Source of the DNA: Hallerella succinigenes
GTDB lineage: Bacteria; Fibrobacterota; Fibrobacteria; Fibrobacterales; Fibrobacteraceae
DNA length: 64,000 nucleotides
Direction of reading: 5' to 3'
Assembly (NCBI RefSeq): GCF_002797675.1
Contig: NZ_PGEX01000001.1
Location: 682,001 to 746,000, forward strand
Below are positions 33,351 to 41,823 of the stretch, piece after piece. The position numbers and the translations under genes are program-made. The notes beneath the pieces were generated by a model. That model did no database searches and was not told the origin of the DNA. It worked only from the letters and a program-made list of their open reading frames with translations. Numbering within the stretch: position 1 is the first letter of the stretch; every line of letters starts with the position of its first letter.

Positions 33351-33486
33351 TTACTTCTCATTTTCGCAAAAGCTTAAACTTGGCACAATATAGACAAAAA
33401 TGTGGGAATTTTAAATGGTAAAAACCCAATCTTTACAGAAATGCACCTTTTACAAACAAAAAAAGGAACCCGCCGGCATAGTGAAC

Positions 33487-34900
33487 TGAACCCAAAAAGT
33501 TGGACAGTTTAAAGTTAGGATAAAACAGCGTTATGAGTCCGGTATTGTACCGGACTCATTCCGTTTAGGCGCAGCTTTATCCGGTCGTTGTTGTAGTATT
33601 CGATATACTTCCTCAGCTCCTGTTTGAAGTGGTCCATGTTTCTGAACGTGTTCGGGTAGAGAAGCTCTGACTTCATTATTCCAAAGAAGTTCTCCATCAT
33701 GGCATTGTCCAGGCAGTTGCCCTTACGGCTCATGCTCTGGATGATTTTATGATCTTTCAGCGATTTCTGGTAAATCGCATGCTGGTAGTGCCACCCCTGA
33801 TCCGAGTGCAGAACCAGTCGCTTCCAGGTACGCTTCTTCGCATATGCCCGGTCCAGCATGTCCATTACCATCTTCAGGTCCGGATGGTCCGAGATTGCGT
33901 AGCTGACTATCTCGCCGTTATACATGTCGAGTATTGGCGACAGGTAGCACTTGTCCATGCCGATGTTTATCTGAGTCACGTCGGTAGTCCATTTCCTGTT
34001 GGGGGCCTTTGTGTTGAAGTTCCGCTTGAGCCTGTTCGGGGCGGTCTTGCCGACCTCGCCCTTGTACGAGCGGTACTTGCAGCGCCTGCGCACGTTCTTC
34101 AGGCCATCTTCCTTCATGAGCCGATAGACCGTCTTGTGGTTTATGGCATAGCCCTCGTTCCGGAGCTGGGCCACGATGCGGCGGTAGCCATAGCGACCCT
34201 TGTTCTGGGCGTGTATGGCCTTGATTCGCTTGCGCACGACGGCGTAGCGGTCGGGGCCATCCTTGAGGTTGTAGTAGTACGTGGAGCGGGACAGCCCGCT
34301 AGCCTTCAGGAGATGTCTCAGGGCGTACTCGGCGCTCAGTTCGCGGACGACTTGGGCCCTATACCGAACATCTCGGCACTTTCTTCCTGGTCTAGGGCCT
34401 TTAATTTTTTTAGGTAGGCGTTCTCCGCTTTTAGATACTCATTTTCTTCCCTGAGGCGTTCAATCTCGCTCATTCCCGTTGTCCATTTCGGCTTGGCCTT
34501 GTTCATCTTGGGTGGTCTCCCTCTCGGCTTGGTAGCTAGCAGTTCTTCGTATCCGCCATGACGGTATTTCCGCAGCCAAGAACTCAGGCTGGTAAAACTT
34601 ATGCTGTACTTGGCGATAACTTCCGCATAAGATAGAGATTTCTTGACGACCGCGTCGATGACAGTCCTCCTCAAGGCAGGAGTTGACCGAACATTCGTTT
34701 TCCTTTCAGTCTGCCAACAGCCGGTCTGTCGGTAAAGCCGGATATGGCGCTTAATTTCGGACAGTTCCAGACCTGTCAACCTTGAGATTGACGGAGAGTC
34801 GTAACCATCCTTGTGAAGTTCATAGGCCTTGGCCCATTCTTCTTTTGTGTGTTTCTGGTACATGAAAACTCCGAAAGTTGTGTCCAACTTTCGGGGTTCA
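33487..34900 (-). mobile_element. IS3-family insertion sequence (IS150-like) inside a hairpin
   Basis: Ends share TGAACCC followed by AAAGTTGGACA in inverted orientation (left from 33487, right to 34900). The flanks GAACCCGCCGGC (33466-33477) and GCCGGCGGTTC (34908-34918) are complementary, so the element inserted in the loop of a hairpin. No exact target duplication is seen. Confidence 0.85.
33515..34887 (-). CDS. IS3-family transposase OrfAB (programmed -1 frameshift)
   Basis: OrfA (34336-34887) has helix-turn-helix domains (YDSPSISRLTGLELSEIKRH; SYAEVIAKYSISFTSLSSWL) and a coiled coil. Seven A residues on the coding strand (34405-34411) allow a -1 shift into orfB, which is open to 33515. 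The OrfB core reads RKWTTDVTQINIG (Asp), LVLHSDQGWHYQH (Asp) and SRKGNCLDNAMMENFFGIMK (Glu), ending in YNNDRIKLRLNGMSP. Typical IS150-group proteins; apparently intact. Confidence 0.9.
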
Positions 34901-35017
34901 CATCATAGCCGGCGGTTCTTCTTTTACGGGCGTAGCCCTAGGATACTAGCCACGCGTCACGTCGCGTTGGTCAATCTGCCACCTGCGTAAGGTCCTTACC
35001 GGCCGCCCGTAAACGGG

Positions 35018-35461
35018 CTACATCTTGCCGAGCATGGTCAGCTGTTCTCCGTACTTGTCCTCCTCCAACTGATTTTTGATATACGTGGCAATCTTGCTCG
35101 CACTCTTGCCGGCCGTGTCTACGTAATACCCTCGGCACCAAAATTCCCGATTCCTGTATTTGAACTGAAGCGACGGATACCGTTCGTAGATCATCAAGCT
35201 ACTCTTCCCCTTCAGGAATCCCATGAATCCCGAAACCGAATATTTCGGCGGTATCTCGAGAAGCATGTGTACATGATCTGGACAAACTTCCGCCTCGACG
35301 ATATTCACCTGTTTCCAGTTGCAAAGCGTACGTAGGATTTCACCTATCTCGCGGCGCTTTTCTCCATAGAACACCTTCCTGCGAAATTTGGGGGCAAACA
35401 CGATATGATACTTGCAATTCCACGTCGTGTGGGCCAAGGTATGATTATTGCTATTTTTCAT
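35018..35461 (-). CDS. tnpA: IS200/IS605-type Y1 transposase TnpA
   Basis: A 147-residue HUH single-strand transposase. The start MKNSNNHTLAHTTWNCKY at 35461 is preferred over the longer frame. The HUH motif is PDHVHMLL and the catalytic Tyr lies in the C-terminal helix (KSASKIATYIKNQLEEDKYG). No tnpB follows, as in IS200 proper. Hairpins of the type ACCGCCGGC-CTA-GCCGGCGGT lie at 35570 and, split by the IS3 element, at 33466/34908. These could be the element's subterminal hairpins. Confidence 0.85.
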   Translation of the reverse strand: MKNSNNHTLAHTTWNCKYHIVFAPKFRRKVFYGEKRREIGEILRTLCNWKQVNIVEAEVCPDHVHMLLEIPPKYSVSGFMGFLKGKSSLMIYERYPSLQFKYRNREFWCRGYYVDTAGKSASKIATYIKNQLEEDKYGEQLTMLGKM

Positions 35462-35603
35462 TTGAATCCTTTGGTTCTTTTGTTCGCAGCTGACAGACCG
35501 CATTTCAAAAGCTACCAAAGGATTTCTTGTTTGTCGAGGAAGGAACGCCAAAAGGCTAAACGGGACCGCCGGCCTAGCCGGCGGTTTTGAATACATACAA
35601 AAA

Positions 35604-35630
35604 GGCTTTTCGGCGGAAACCGAAAAGCCC
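35604..35630 (-). terminator. Terminator of the GH10 xylanase gene
   Basis: GGCTTTTCGG and CCGAAAAGCC form a perfect 10-bp stem with a 6-base loop, followed on the minus strand by TTTTTG. It is 23 bp past the xylanase stop. Confidence 0.85.
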
Positions 35631-35652
35631 ATGAGGAAATTGGGATATCAGC

Positions 35653-37536
35653 TTACTGAATCACAATTCGCTTCATCAAGGAGACTGAACCTGTCGAAAC
35701 GCGGACCACGTAGAGACCGTTAGCAACGCCCTGCAGCGAAACGGAACCGTTCACATTCAGAGCCTTCAACACCGGACGGCCCTGCATATCGAAAAGTTCC
35801 ACCTTCGCGCGGTCTGTGCCGTTCACATAAAGATTCTTGTTTGCAAAGCTCATGCCGAGGTTCGAACGCTTGGAAACTTTCTGGATTGGAGAAAGGTCAT
35901 CCGGACAGCCGGCAGCGGCGATTTTCGTAACGTAGACGCCACTTCCGTTGCTGTTAAAGGTAAGTTGTGTCGGAGCAGCCGCAGAATCACGCACCGCTTG
36001 CAAGTCCACAGTCGCTTCGCTCCAAGAGCCGACTTCAGCTGCACGACCATACTGCAAGCTGAACCACGGAGAGTTCACGCCCACATTCACATAGTTCGTT
36101 TCTGTCTTGCCACGCATCGTAATGAGCAGGTTTTCGCACTTGGCAAGCACATTCTTCGACACAGCGTCATCCGGAAGCGTGTAAATTGCATGCTGGTAGC
36201 CGCAAGATTCTTCGCTCTGATCGCAACCCGCAAGCGGAACATCCATATAGCCCGTCACTCCATCGAGTGCGGTCGAAACAAAGCTAGGCAAGCCCGCAGC
36301 CACGTCGCCATTCCAGCTACCCACCGATTCAGCGCCAGCCGTTGTATAATCCACAATCACATAGGTCGCTTTGCCAAAGGTACTGCCGCTTTCCCATTCC
36401 ACCGGATCCACACTTCCGGCAGCGGTCACGGTCGAAGCGTCGTGCGCCTTCAAGGAAGCGACGAGGCTATCGTAAGCCGGCTTCTTTGCAAAGCTTGAGT
36501 CAAAAATCAAACCGTTGTACTTGCTCTGATCCTTGAGCCAGCTGTACTTGTCGCTAAAGCCCCAAATCACAAAGGCTTCCATGTTCTCCGCTTCTAGGAA
36601 GAGGTCCATGAACTGGCGGTACAGATGGCCCTGAGCCGCATAATCCGCATCGGAAATCGCCGTTCCCAGTGCAAATCCAATATCGAGTTCCGTAATCTGC
36701 ATGGTCATGCCGATGCTCTTTAGCTTAGAAGCAAGCGTGCGAAGGTTCGACGGCGTCGAAGTATGCGTATTCTGGATATGGGTCTGCGTGCCGATACCCG
36801 TGATGTAAATGCCTGCATTCTTTAAACGGACCGCAATTGAGTCATAGGCGAACTGCGCCTTGGTGCCCGTGCCCATGCCCCATTCGAGAGCGTAATCGTT
36901 GTAATAGAGCTTTGCATCCGGATCCGCCTTGTGCGCCCAGACAAAAGCGGAGTCGATAAAGTCACGGCCTATGTACTGGTACCAAACGGAACCTTCCGAA
37001 CGCCAGCCATGCGTGCCGTTATCGTTAATCGCTTCGTTCACCACGTCCCATTCGCGGATCTTGCCTTTGTAATGACCAACGACGCTGTCGATGTGGGTTT
37101 TCAAAACGCTCAAAAGCGTATCGCGTGCGCTGCCGCCCGCGCTTTCAACCTGCTGCGCCAAAGTGCTAACCCAACTCGGCACCTGGCTATGCCAGGCAAG
37201 AGCATGACCGCGAACCTGCATACCGTTCGCCGCCGCATAAGCCATGAGCTTATCGCCCTTGGTAAAGCTAAAGCTACCACGGCTCGGTTCCGTCGCATCG
37301 AACTTCATCTCATTTTCTGCAACGACAATGTTGAAGTTCGCCTTGTGCGTCGATTCATAAATCGTCGCATCACTGCCAAGACTGTTGTTGAACCATTCCG
37401 AGTTCAAAATGGAGCCGACAAAACGTCCACGCGCAGCGGCAAGTTCGCTCAGAGTACTGTCTGCAGCAAAAGCATCCGTTCCACAAAGAAGAGCCGATCC
37501 CAAGACAGCCGCTTTCCAAAAGTTCATTTTTCTCAT
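35653..37536 (-). CDS. Exported GH10 endo-xylanase with C-terminal beta domain and sorting tail
   Basis: Endo-beta-1,4-xylanase. ATG 37536 follows AAGGA by 7 bases, and the signal peptide ends near DAFAADS. GH10 hallmarks: MKFDATEPSRGSFSF, GHALAWHSQVPSW, acid/base Glu in WDVVNEAI, nucleophile in MQITELDIG, and WGFSDKYSWL. From about residue 375 a non-catalytic beta-sandwich follows (WESGSTFGKATYVIVDY ... SGVYVTKIAAAG), possibly carbohydrate binding but of a family I cannot name. The C-terminal tail (KVELFDMQGRPVLKAL ... GLYVVRVS) is sorting-like. It stands alone with its own terminator. The upstream 37537-37787 stretch has no recognised gene. Confidence 0.92.
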   Translation of the reverse strand: MRKMNFWKAAVLGSALLCGTDAFAADSTLSELAAARGRFVGSILNSEWFNNSLGSDATIYESTHKANFNIVVAENEMKFDATEPSRGSFSFTKGDKLMAYAAANGMQVRGHALAWHSQVPSWVSTLAQQVESAGGSARDTLLSVLKTHIDSVVGHYKGKIREWDVVNEAINDNGTHGWRSEGSVWYQYIGRDFIDSAFVWAHKADPDAKLYYNDYALEWGMGTGTKAQFAYDSIAVRLKNAGIYITGIGTQTHIQNTHTSTPSNLRTLASKLKSIGMTMQITELDIGFALGTAISDADYAAQGHLYRQFMDLFLEAENMEAFVIWGFSDKYSWLKDQSKYNGLIFDSSFAKKPAYDSLVASLKAHDASTVTAAGSVDPVEWESGSTFGKATYVIVDYTTAGAESVGSWNGDVAAGLPSFVSTALDGVTGYMDVPLAGCDQSEESCGYQHAIYTLPDDAVSKNVLAKCENLLITMRGKTETNYVNVGVNSPWFSLQYGRAAEVGSWSEATVDLQAVRDSAAAPTQLTFNSNGSGVYVTKIAAAGCPDDLSPIQKVSKRSNLGMSFANKNLYVNGTDRAKVELFDMQGRPVLKALNVNGSVSLQGVANGLYVVRVSTGSVSLMKRIVIQ

Positions 37537-37787
37537 CACCTAATCCTTTTCAAGTTTTTGTCTTTGAAGGTAATGATAAAATTATTTTGGAAGTTTGATT
37601 TTTCCTAGAGCCCTCACCGACTTTTTGTTGTAAAAAAGAACAACGATTCTCCCTGGGTCAAATCCATAGCCGCTAGACTCCAGACATCAGGCGTTCCTGT
37701 GCGGTACTTGACCGCGATTTGTGCCAAATCTTTTGACCGCAAAACACTTTGCGGAACAGTTCAGAAGTTTTCCGTTTCCGTCGCATC

Positions 37788-38522
37788 CTATTCGACGGAT
37801 TCCGCTTTTTTCACCGCAGATTCGACGTCCATATCGACGTAATCCTGTGCACTGAACCAGCGACCGCTCTTCTTATCTTCAAGCAGGACACCGACAAGTG
37901 CTCCCGGAATAACCGATTCAACAGCATTCGGCGCCTTTGGACCGCCGAGATCCGTGCGGAGCCAACCCGGATCCATCACGTTCATCATCACATCGGTTCC
38001 GTTCAATTTGCAAGCAAAATCCTTCACAAACTTGGTCAAGGCGGCCTTTGCACAAGCATAAGCGGCGAGTTCCGGTTCATTTGCAATACCGCTCGTCGTA
38101 AGCTGCATACGACCAAAACCGTTCTGAATCATCTTCGGCAAAAAGTGATAAGCAATCTGGATCGGAGCATAAAAATTCACCGCCATTGCCTGGTGGAAAT
38201 CTTCAAGCGTATTCGACGTATAATCGACAAAATATTGGCTCATCAAACCGGCATTGTTAAAAACCAATTCCACGTTCAAACTCGTCGAATCGATTTCCGA
38301 AAGCATAGCCGCCACAGACTTGGCATCTTCCAAAACACATTCTACCGAAAGAGCCTGTATGCCCATTTCGCGGACAATTTTTGCGGTTTCTTCAGAATGC
38401 TTGCGACAACGGCTCTGCAAAATCAAATTTGCACCGAGCGAAGCCATTTTTTTTGCAATTTCACGACCTACACCACGCGAAGCGCCTGTAATCAAGCACC
38501 AACGATTCTGAACATTCAACAT
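37788..38522 (-). CDS. Short-chain dehydrogenase/reductase
   Basis: Rossmann-fold NAD(P)-dependent oxidoreductase of 244 residues. It has the cofactor motif TGASRGVG at residues ~12-19, an Arg soon after the second strand that favours NADP, FNNAG, the catalytic Ser region TTSGIANE and Tyr-Lys in YACAKAAL. It ends in DPGWLRTDLGG. The substrate cannot be told. It is single, with no obvious operon partner; murD lies downstream behind a pseudogene scrap. Confidence 0.85.
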   Translation of the reverse strand: MLNVQNRWCLITGASRGVGREIAKKMASLGANLILQSRCRKHSEETAKIVREMGIQALSVECVLEDAKSVAAMLSEIDSTSLNVELVFNNAGLMSQYFVDYTSNTLEDFHQAMAVNFYAPIQIAYHFLPKMIQNGFGRMQLTTSGIANEPELAAYACAKAALTKFVKDFACKLNGTDVMMNVMDPGWLRTDLGGPKAPNAVESVIPGALVGVLLEDKKSGRWFSAQDYVDMDVESAVKKAESVE

Positions 38523-38639
38523 AAAATCTCCTCTATATTCTCGAAACTTTACTCTATACCTAAATAAATTCCGGAACGAAAATGTGCAAATCCTATTTCA
38601 ACTTCCCCGTTTACAAAAATATCCACCGTTTTTAGGGCA

Positions 38640-38990
38640 TCCTCAATTTTCAGCATTCCATTTTCTATTAACCCACAGGAAACCCATCAGCGCAAGCCAG
38701 ATTACCGAAAGCGGCTACGATCTCGGTGCCTGGACGCACATTTCCGTCAAAGATTATCTTGCAAGCGATAAAGAATCCTCTTCGAGCAGCGAATCCAGCA
38801 GTTCCGTCGAAATCGTTTCAACCTTGCCTTCTCCGGCAGCGATGTGTACGTCGACAAGGTGAACCTGCTTTATTCCAGCGATCATCCGACTTATGGATCT
38901 GCGTTCAGCGATAACGAGCCTTATGTTCTCGGCTTTGCTCCGCATTTTGGAGCTCATTCAAAAGAACCTTATGCTGATGGAGCATTAAAC
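38640..38990 (+). pseudogene. Remnant of a surface/secreted protein with Ser-rich linker
   Basis: Frame-shifted coding scraps on the plus strand: ITESGYDLGAWTHISVKD with a Ser-rich run (ESSSSSESSSS), then in the next frame FNLAFSGSDVYVDKVNLL, YSSDHPTYGSAFSDNEPY. The Ser-rich linker and beta-rich segments resemble Fibrobacter secreted enzymes. No start or full domain survives. It lies between the SDR and murD genes. Confidence 0.4.
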
Positions 38991-38993
38991 GTT

Positions 38994-40322
38994 TTAGAAT
39001 TTTTCAACCAAGGCGTCAAAACATTGGCCGCGCACCTTGTAATTCTTAAAAAGTCCGAAGCTTGCGCAAGCCGGGGAAAGAAGTACTGCGGAACCTTCTC
39101 CAAGAGAGCAGGCGTCTGCAAAGGCTTCATCGAGGCCCGGGAAAATCTGCTTTGGCACCGAAACACCGGCGAGCTTTAACGATTCGAGCATGCGTTTTGC
39201 CGTTGCTCCGATCAAAGAAATTTTCTTCAAATTCGGAAGCGTCGCAAGGAGATTTGAAAGTTCCGTAAAGTCCGCATTTTTTTCCGATCCGCCAAGGATC
39301 AAAGAGAACGGGCGTTTCATGCTCCTGACCGCAGCCATCGTCGCATCCGGGCGGGTCGCGTAAGAGTCATTGTAAAATTCAATGCCGCGTTTTTCGCCCT
39401 TGAATTCCATGCGGAACTGCAAAGCTTCATAAGACTTAAGCGACTGCAAGGCAGTGGCGACATCCGCGCCAAGAGCCTTCACCGCAAGGAGCGCCGCCGC
39501 CATATTTTCAAGCTGATAAGCACCGCGGATTTTGCAATCCGAAAGTTTGAGCGTATAACCGTCGATCGAAAGAGAATCCGGGGTAAAGACCGCATCCGCA
39601 TCCTTGGAGCCGTAAGAAAGTTTCTGCGCTCCGCTTTCACGAGCAATCGCAGCAGAAGGCGCCGCATCCTGGATGTACACGCAGTAATCGGTCCGTTTTT
39701 GCCAACGCACCAGATTTGCCTTTGCGTCGCGATATTCTTCCACGGACTTGTGCCAGTCCAAGTGTTCCGTCGAAACGCGCAGTACAATGCCCACATGCGG
39801 TGACATCGGAAGCGTCATCAGCTGGAACGACGAAAGTTCGAGAATCGAAACACGGTCTGCGGAATCATCCTCCAAAAGATCGAGAGCCGGCACGCCAAAG
39901 TTTCCACCGATGACGCAAGGAATTTTGCAAGCATTCAAAGCATGGCGAATCATGCTGACCGTACTGCCTTTGCCAAGCGTACCCGTTACACCAACGACCG
40001 ACCTCGAATTCGTTTCCGCAAGGAAGATTTCGATTTGGCTCGTGATCACGCCACCGTTCATCTGGAAGTGGAAAAGTTCCTGCTGCATCGGGTAAACGCC
40101 TGCAGAACGCACGACTGTCACGCAGTTCTTGAGACCTTCCATATACTTTTCACCGTCAAAGGTTTGCACCTTTGCATCGGACGGAAGTTCAGGAAGTTCC
40201 ACCGGATTTTTGTCCATCACTACAATGTCCTTGATGCCGTTTCGCAGCAGGTAATTCAAAGTGCTCTTGCCTTCGACACCAAATCCGAGGATGCCCACCG
40301 GGCCTATCAAATTCTGTTTCAT
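38994..40322 (-). CDS. murD: UDP-N-acetylmuramoylalanine-D-glutamate ligase
   Basis: Cytoplasmic ATP-dependent ligase adding D-Glu in peptidoglycan precursor synthesis. 442 residues, normal for MurD. The N-terminal Rossmann-like start is GILGFGVEGKSTLNYLL, the ATP loop is VVGVTGTLGKGSTVSMI, and later Mur blocks include HLDWHKSVEEYRDAK and FYNDSYATRPDATMAA. It follows the M16 peptidase gene by 10 bp and is probably co-transcribed. It is away from the usual dcw cluster, at least within this window. Confidence 0.9.
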   Translation of the reverse strand: MKQNLIGPVGILGFGVEGKSTLNYLLRNGIKDIVVMDKNPVELPELPSDAKVQTFDGEKYMEGLKNCVTVVRSAGVYPMQQELFHFQMNGGVITSQIEIFLAETNSRSVVGVTGTLGKGSTVSMIRHALNACKIPCVIGGNFGVPALDLLEDDSADRVSILELSSFQLMTLPMSPHVGIVLRVSTEHLDWHKSVEEYRDAKANLVRWQKRTDYCVYIQDAAPSAAIARESGAQKLSYGSKDADAVFTPDSLSIDGYTLKLSDCKIRGAYQLENMAAALLAVKALGADVATALQSLKSYEALQFRMEFKGEKRGIEFYNDSYATRPDATMAAVRSMKRPFSLILGGSEKNADFTELSNLLATLPNLKKISLIGATAKRMLESLKLAGVSVPKQIFPGLDEAFADACSLGEGSAVLLSPACASFGLFKNYKVRGQCFDALVEKF

Positions 40323-40332
40323 ACATTCCTCT

Positions 40333-41577
40333 TTATTTTTTCGCCGGCTTCACAATCGCCGTCGCAAACGGAGCGTCCTTAAACGCTTCGCGCAAAAGTT
40401 CCACTACACGTTCTTCCGAAAAAGCCTTTACCTGCGCCTCGGTTTCCACCATCGAATAGACAGTTCCCAAATGCAAGCTCTGATCGGCGAGGCGCATTAA
40501 ACGTTTTTCACAGCTGTCCGCAGCAATGCGAAGGCCACCGATTACATTCATCTTGGTGCGTTCGAGTTCACCCTTTTCAAATCCGTTCTGCAAAAAGTTT
40601 TGAAATTCCTTCTGTGCAATGGAAAGGGCTACGTTCATTTTATGCGGAGCGGTCGCAAGCGAAACGCCCCAGCCAAGTGTATCCTTGAAAACGTCCGTTA
40701 TCGAATAGACGGAATAAGCGAGGCCGCGTTCTTCACGCACCTTTTGGAAAAGGCGCGAACCCATGTCGGCACCAAAAGCTACATTGAAAAGACCGAGTGC
40801 TCTTAAAAAATCCATATTCCCGTCTGCAAAGTCAAAGCTCGTTCCCCAAAAAAGATTTGACTGGCTCAGTTCCTTTTTGGTCTTTGTCTTTTGAAGGGCG
40901 TTCGCCTTGTACGGATTTGCAAAAGGCTTCTTGGCAGATTTTTTCGCTTCAAAATATTGCTGCACCAGTTCTACGAATTTTTCGTGATCGACTTTACCGG
41001 CTGCGCACACCGTGAGCGGCAAATCTTCCAGAACCTGTCGTTCATATTCAAGCAGGTCGGTTCGCGTTAAACCTTTTACGGTCTTGACCGTTCCCGCAAT
41101 CGGAAATTCCAAGCCACAGCCCTTGTAATGGATCGCGTTGAAGAGGTCTCCCACGCATTCCTCGGCAATATCGTCGTAGCTGTGCACTTCTTCGATGATG
41201 ACTTTGCGTTCCTTTTCAATTTCTTTCGAATCGAAACGCGGGTGCATCAGCATGTCAGAGATGACGTCCAAGGCAAGAGGCACATCCTCGCGGACCACTT
41301 GGGCGTAAAAGCCCGTTTCCTGTCGCGTCGTATAGGCTTCGAGGTTTCCGCCGCGGTCTTCGATTGTGTGCGCAATTTCAAAAGCGGAACGCTTCTCCGT
41401 TCCCTTAAAAACGAGATGTTCGTAAAAATGCGCAAGCCCGTTCGTTTCCGCTGTTTCATGGCGAGAACCGCGGGGAATCCAAGCTCCCACATTCGCCGAA
41501 TAGGCGCCGGGCATATAATCCGTGAGAACGGTAATCCCGTTATCGAGTTCCGTTCTCAAAATCTTTTGACGAAGCAT
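40333..41577 (-). CDS. M16-family zinc peptidase
   Basis: Insulinase/processing-peptidase-type metalloprotease. ATG 41577 (MLRQKILRTELDNGITVL) is chosen because homologues begin there; the frame extends upstream. The inverted zinc motif is HFYEHLVFKG, with the downstream Glu in IEEVHSYDDIAEE. The second, inactive domain covers residues ~220-410 and includes VREERGLAYSVYS, the RGLxY signature. At 414 residues it has the single-pair domain length of bacterial PqqL/YmxG-like enzymes. Substrate unknown. Confidence 0.87.
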   Translation of the reverse strand: MLRQKILRTELDNGITVLTDYMPGAYSANVGAWIPRGSRHETAETNGLAHFYEHLVFKGTEKRSAFEIAHTIEDRGGNLEAYTTRQETGFYAQVVREDVPLALDVISDMLMHPRFDSKEIEKERKVIIEEVHSYDDIAEECVGDLFNAIHYKGCGLEFPIAGTVKTVKGLTRTDLLEYERQVLEDLPLTVCAAGKVDHEKFVELVQQYFEAKKSAKKPFANPYKANALQKTKTKKELSQSNLFWGTSFDFADGNMDFLRALGLFNVAFGADMGSRLFQKVREERGLAYSVYSITDVFKDTLGWGVSLATAPHKMNVALSIAQKEFQNFLQNGFEKGELERTKMNVIGGLRIAADSCEKRLMRLADQSLHLGTVYSMVETEAQVKAFSEERVVELLREAFKDAPFATAIVKPAKK

Positions 41578-41774
41578 GCACCAAATGTAGAAAAGGTTCC
41601 AGCAAAAAAATCCGTCCGAATCTTGAATTTTCCGAACAGCAACGTTTTCAAAAGGAAATTCCAAAAATACTGACGTCCGCCTTCATCGTGCCAGGCATCC
41701 ATGTAAACCGTTGAAAGGAATCCCGGAATATCAAAACACAGGACGTTCAAATCTAAAGCGAATAAAAAAAGAAA

Positions 41775-41798
41775 ACGGACTGAATTGCTCCAATCCGT
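41775..41798 (-). terminator. Terminator of the GH8 gene
   Basis: ACGGAC and ATCCGT with partial inner pairing, followed on the minus strand by TTTTCTTTTTTT. Located 25-50 bp after the GH8 stop. Confidence 0.65.
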
Positions 41799-41823
41799 CA
41801 AAAAGCTTTTTTATTCGGAAAAA

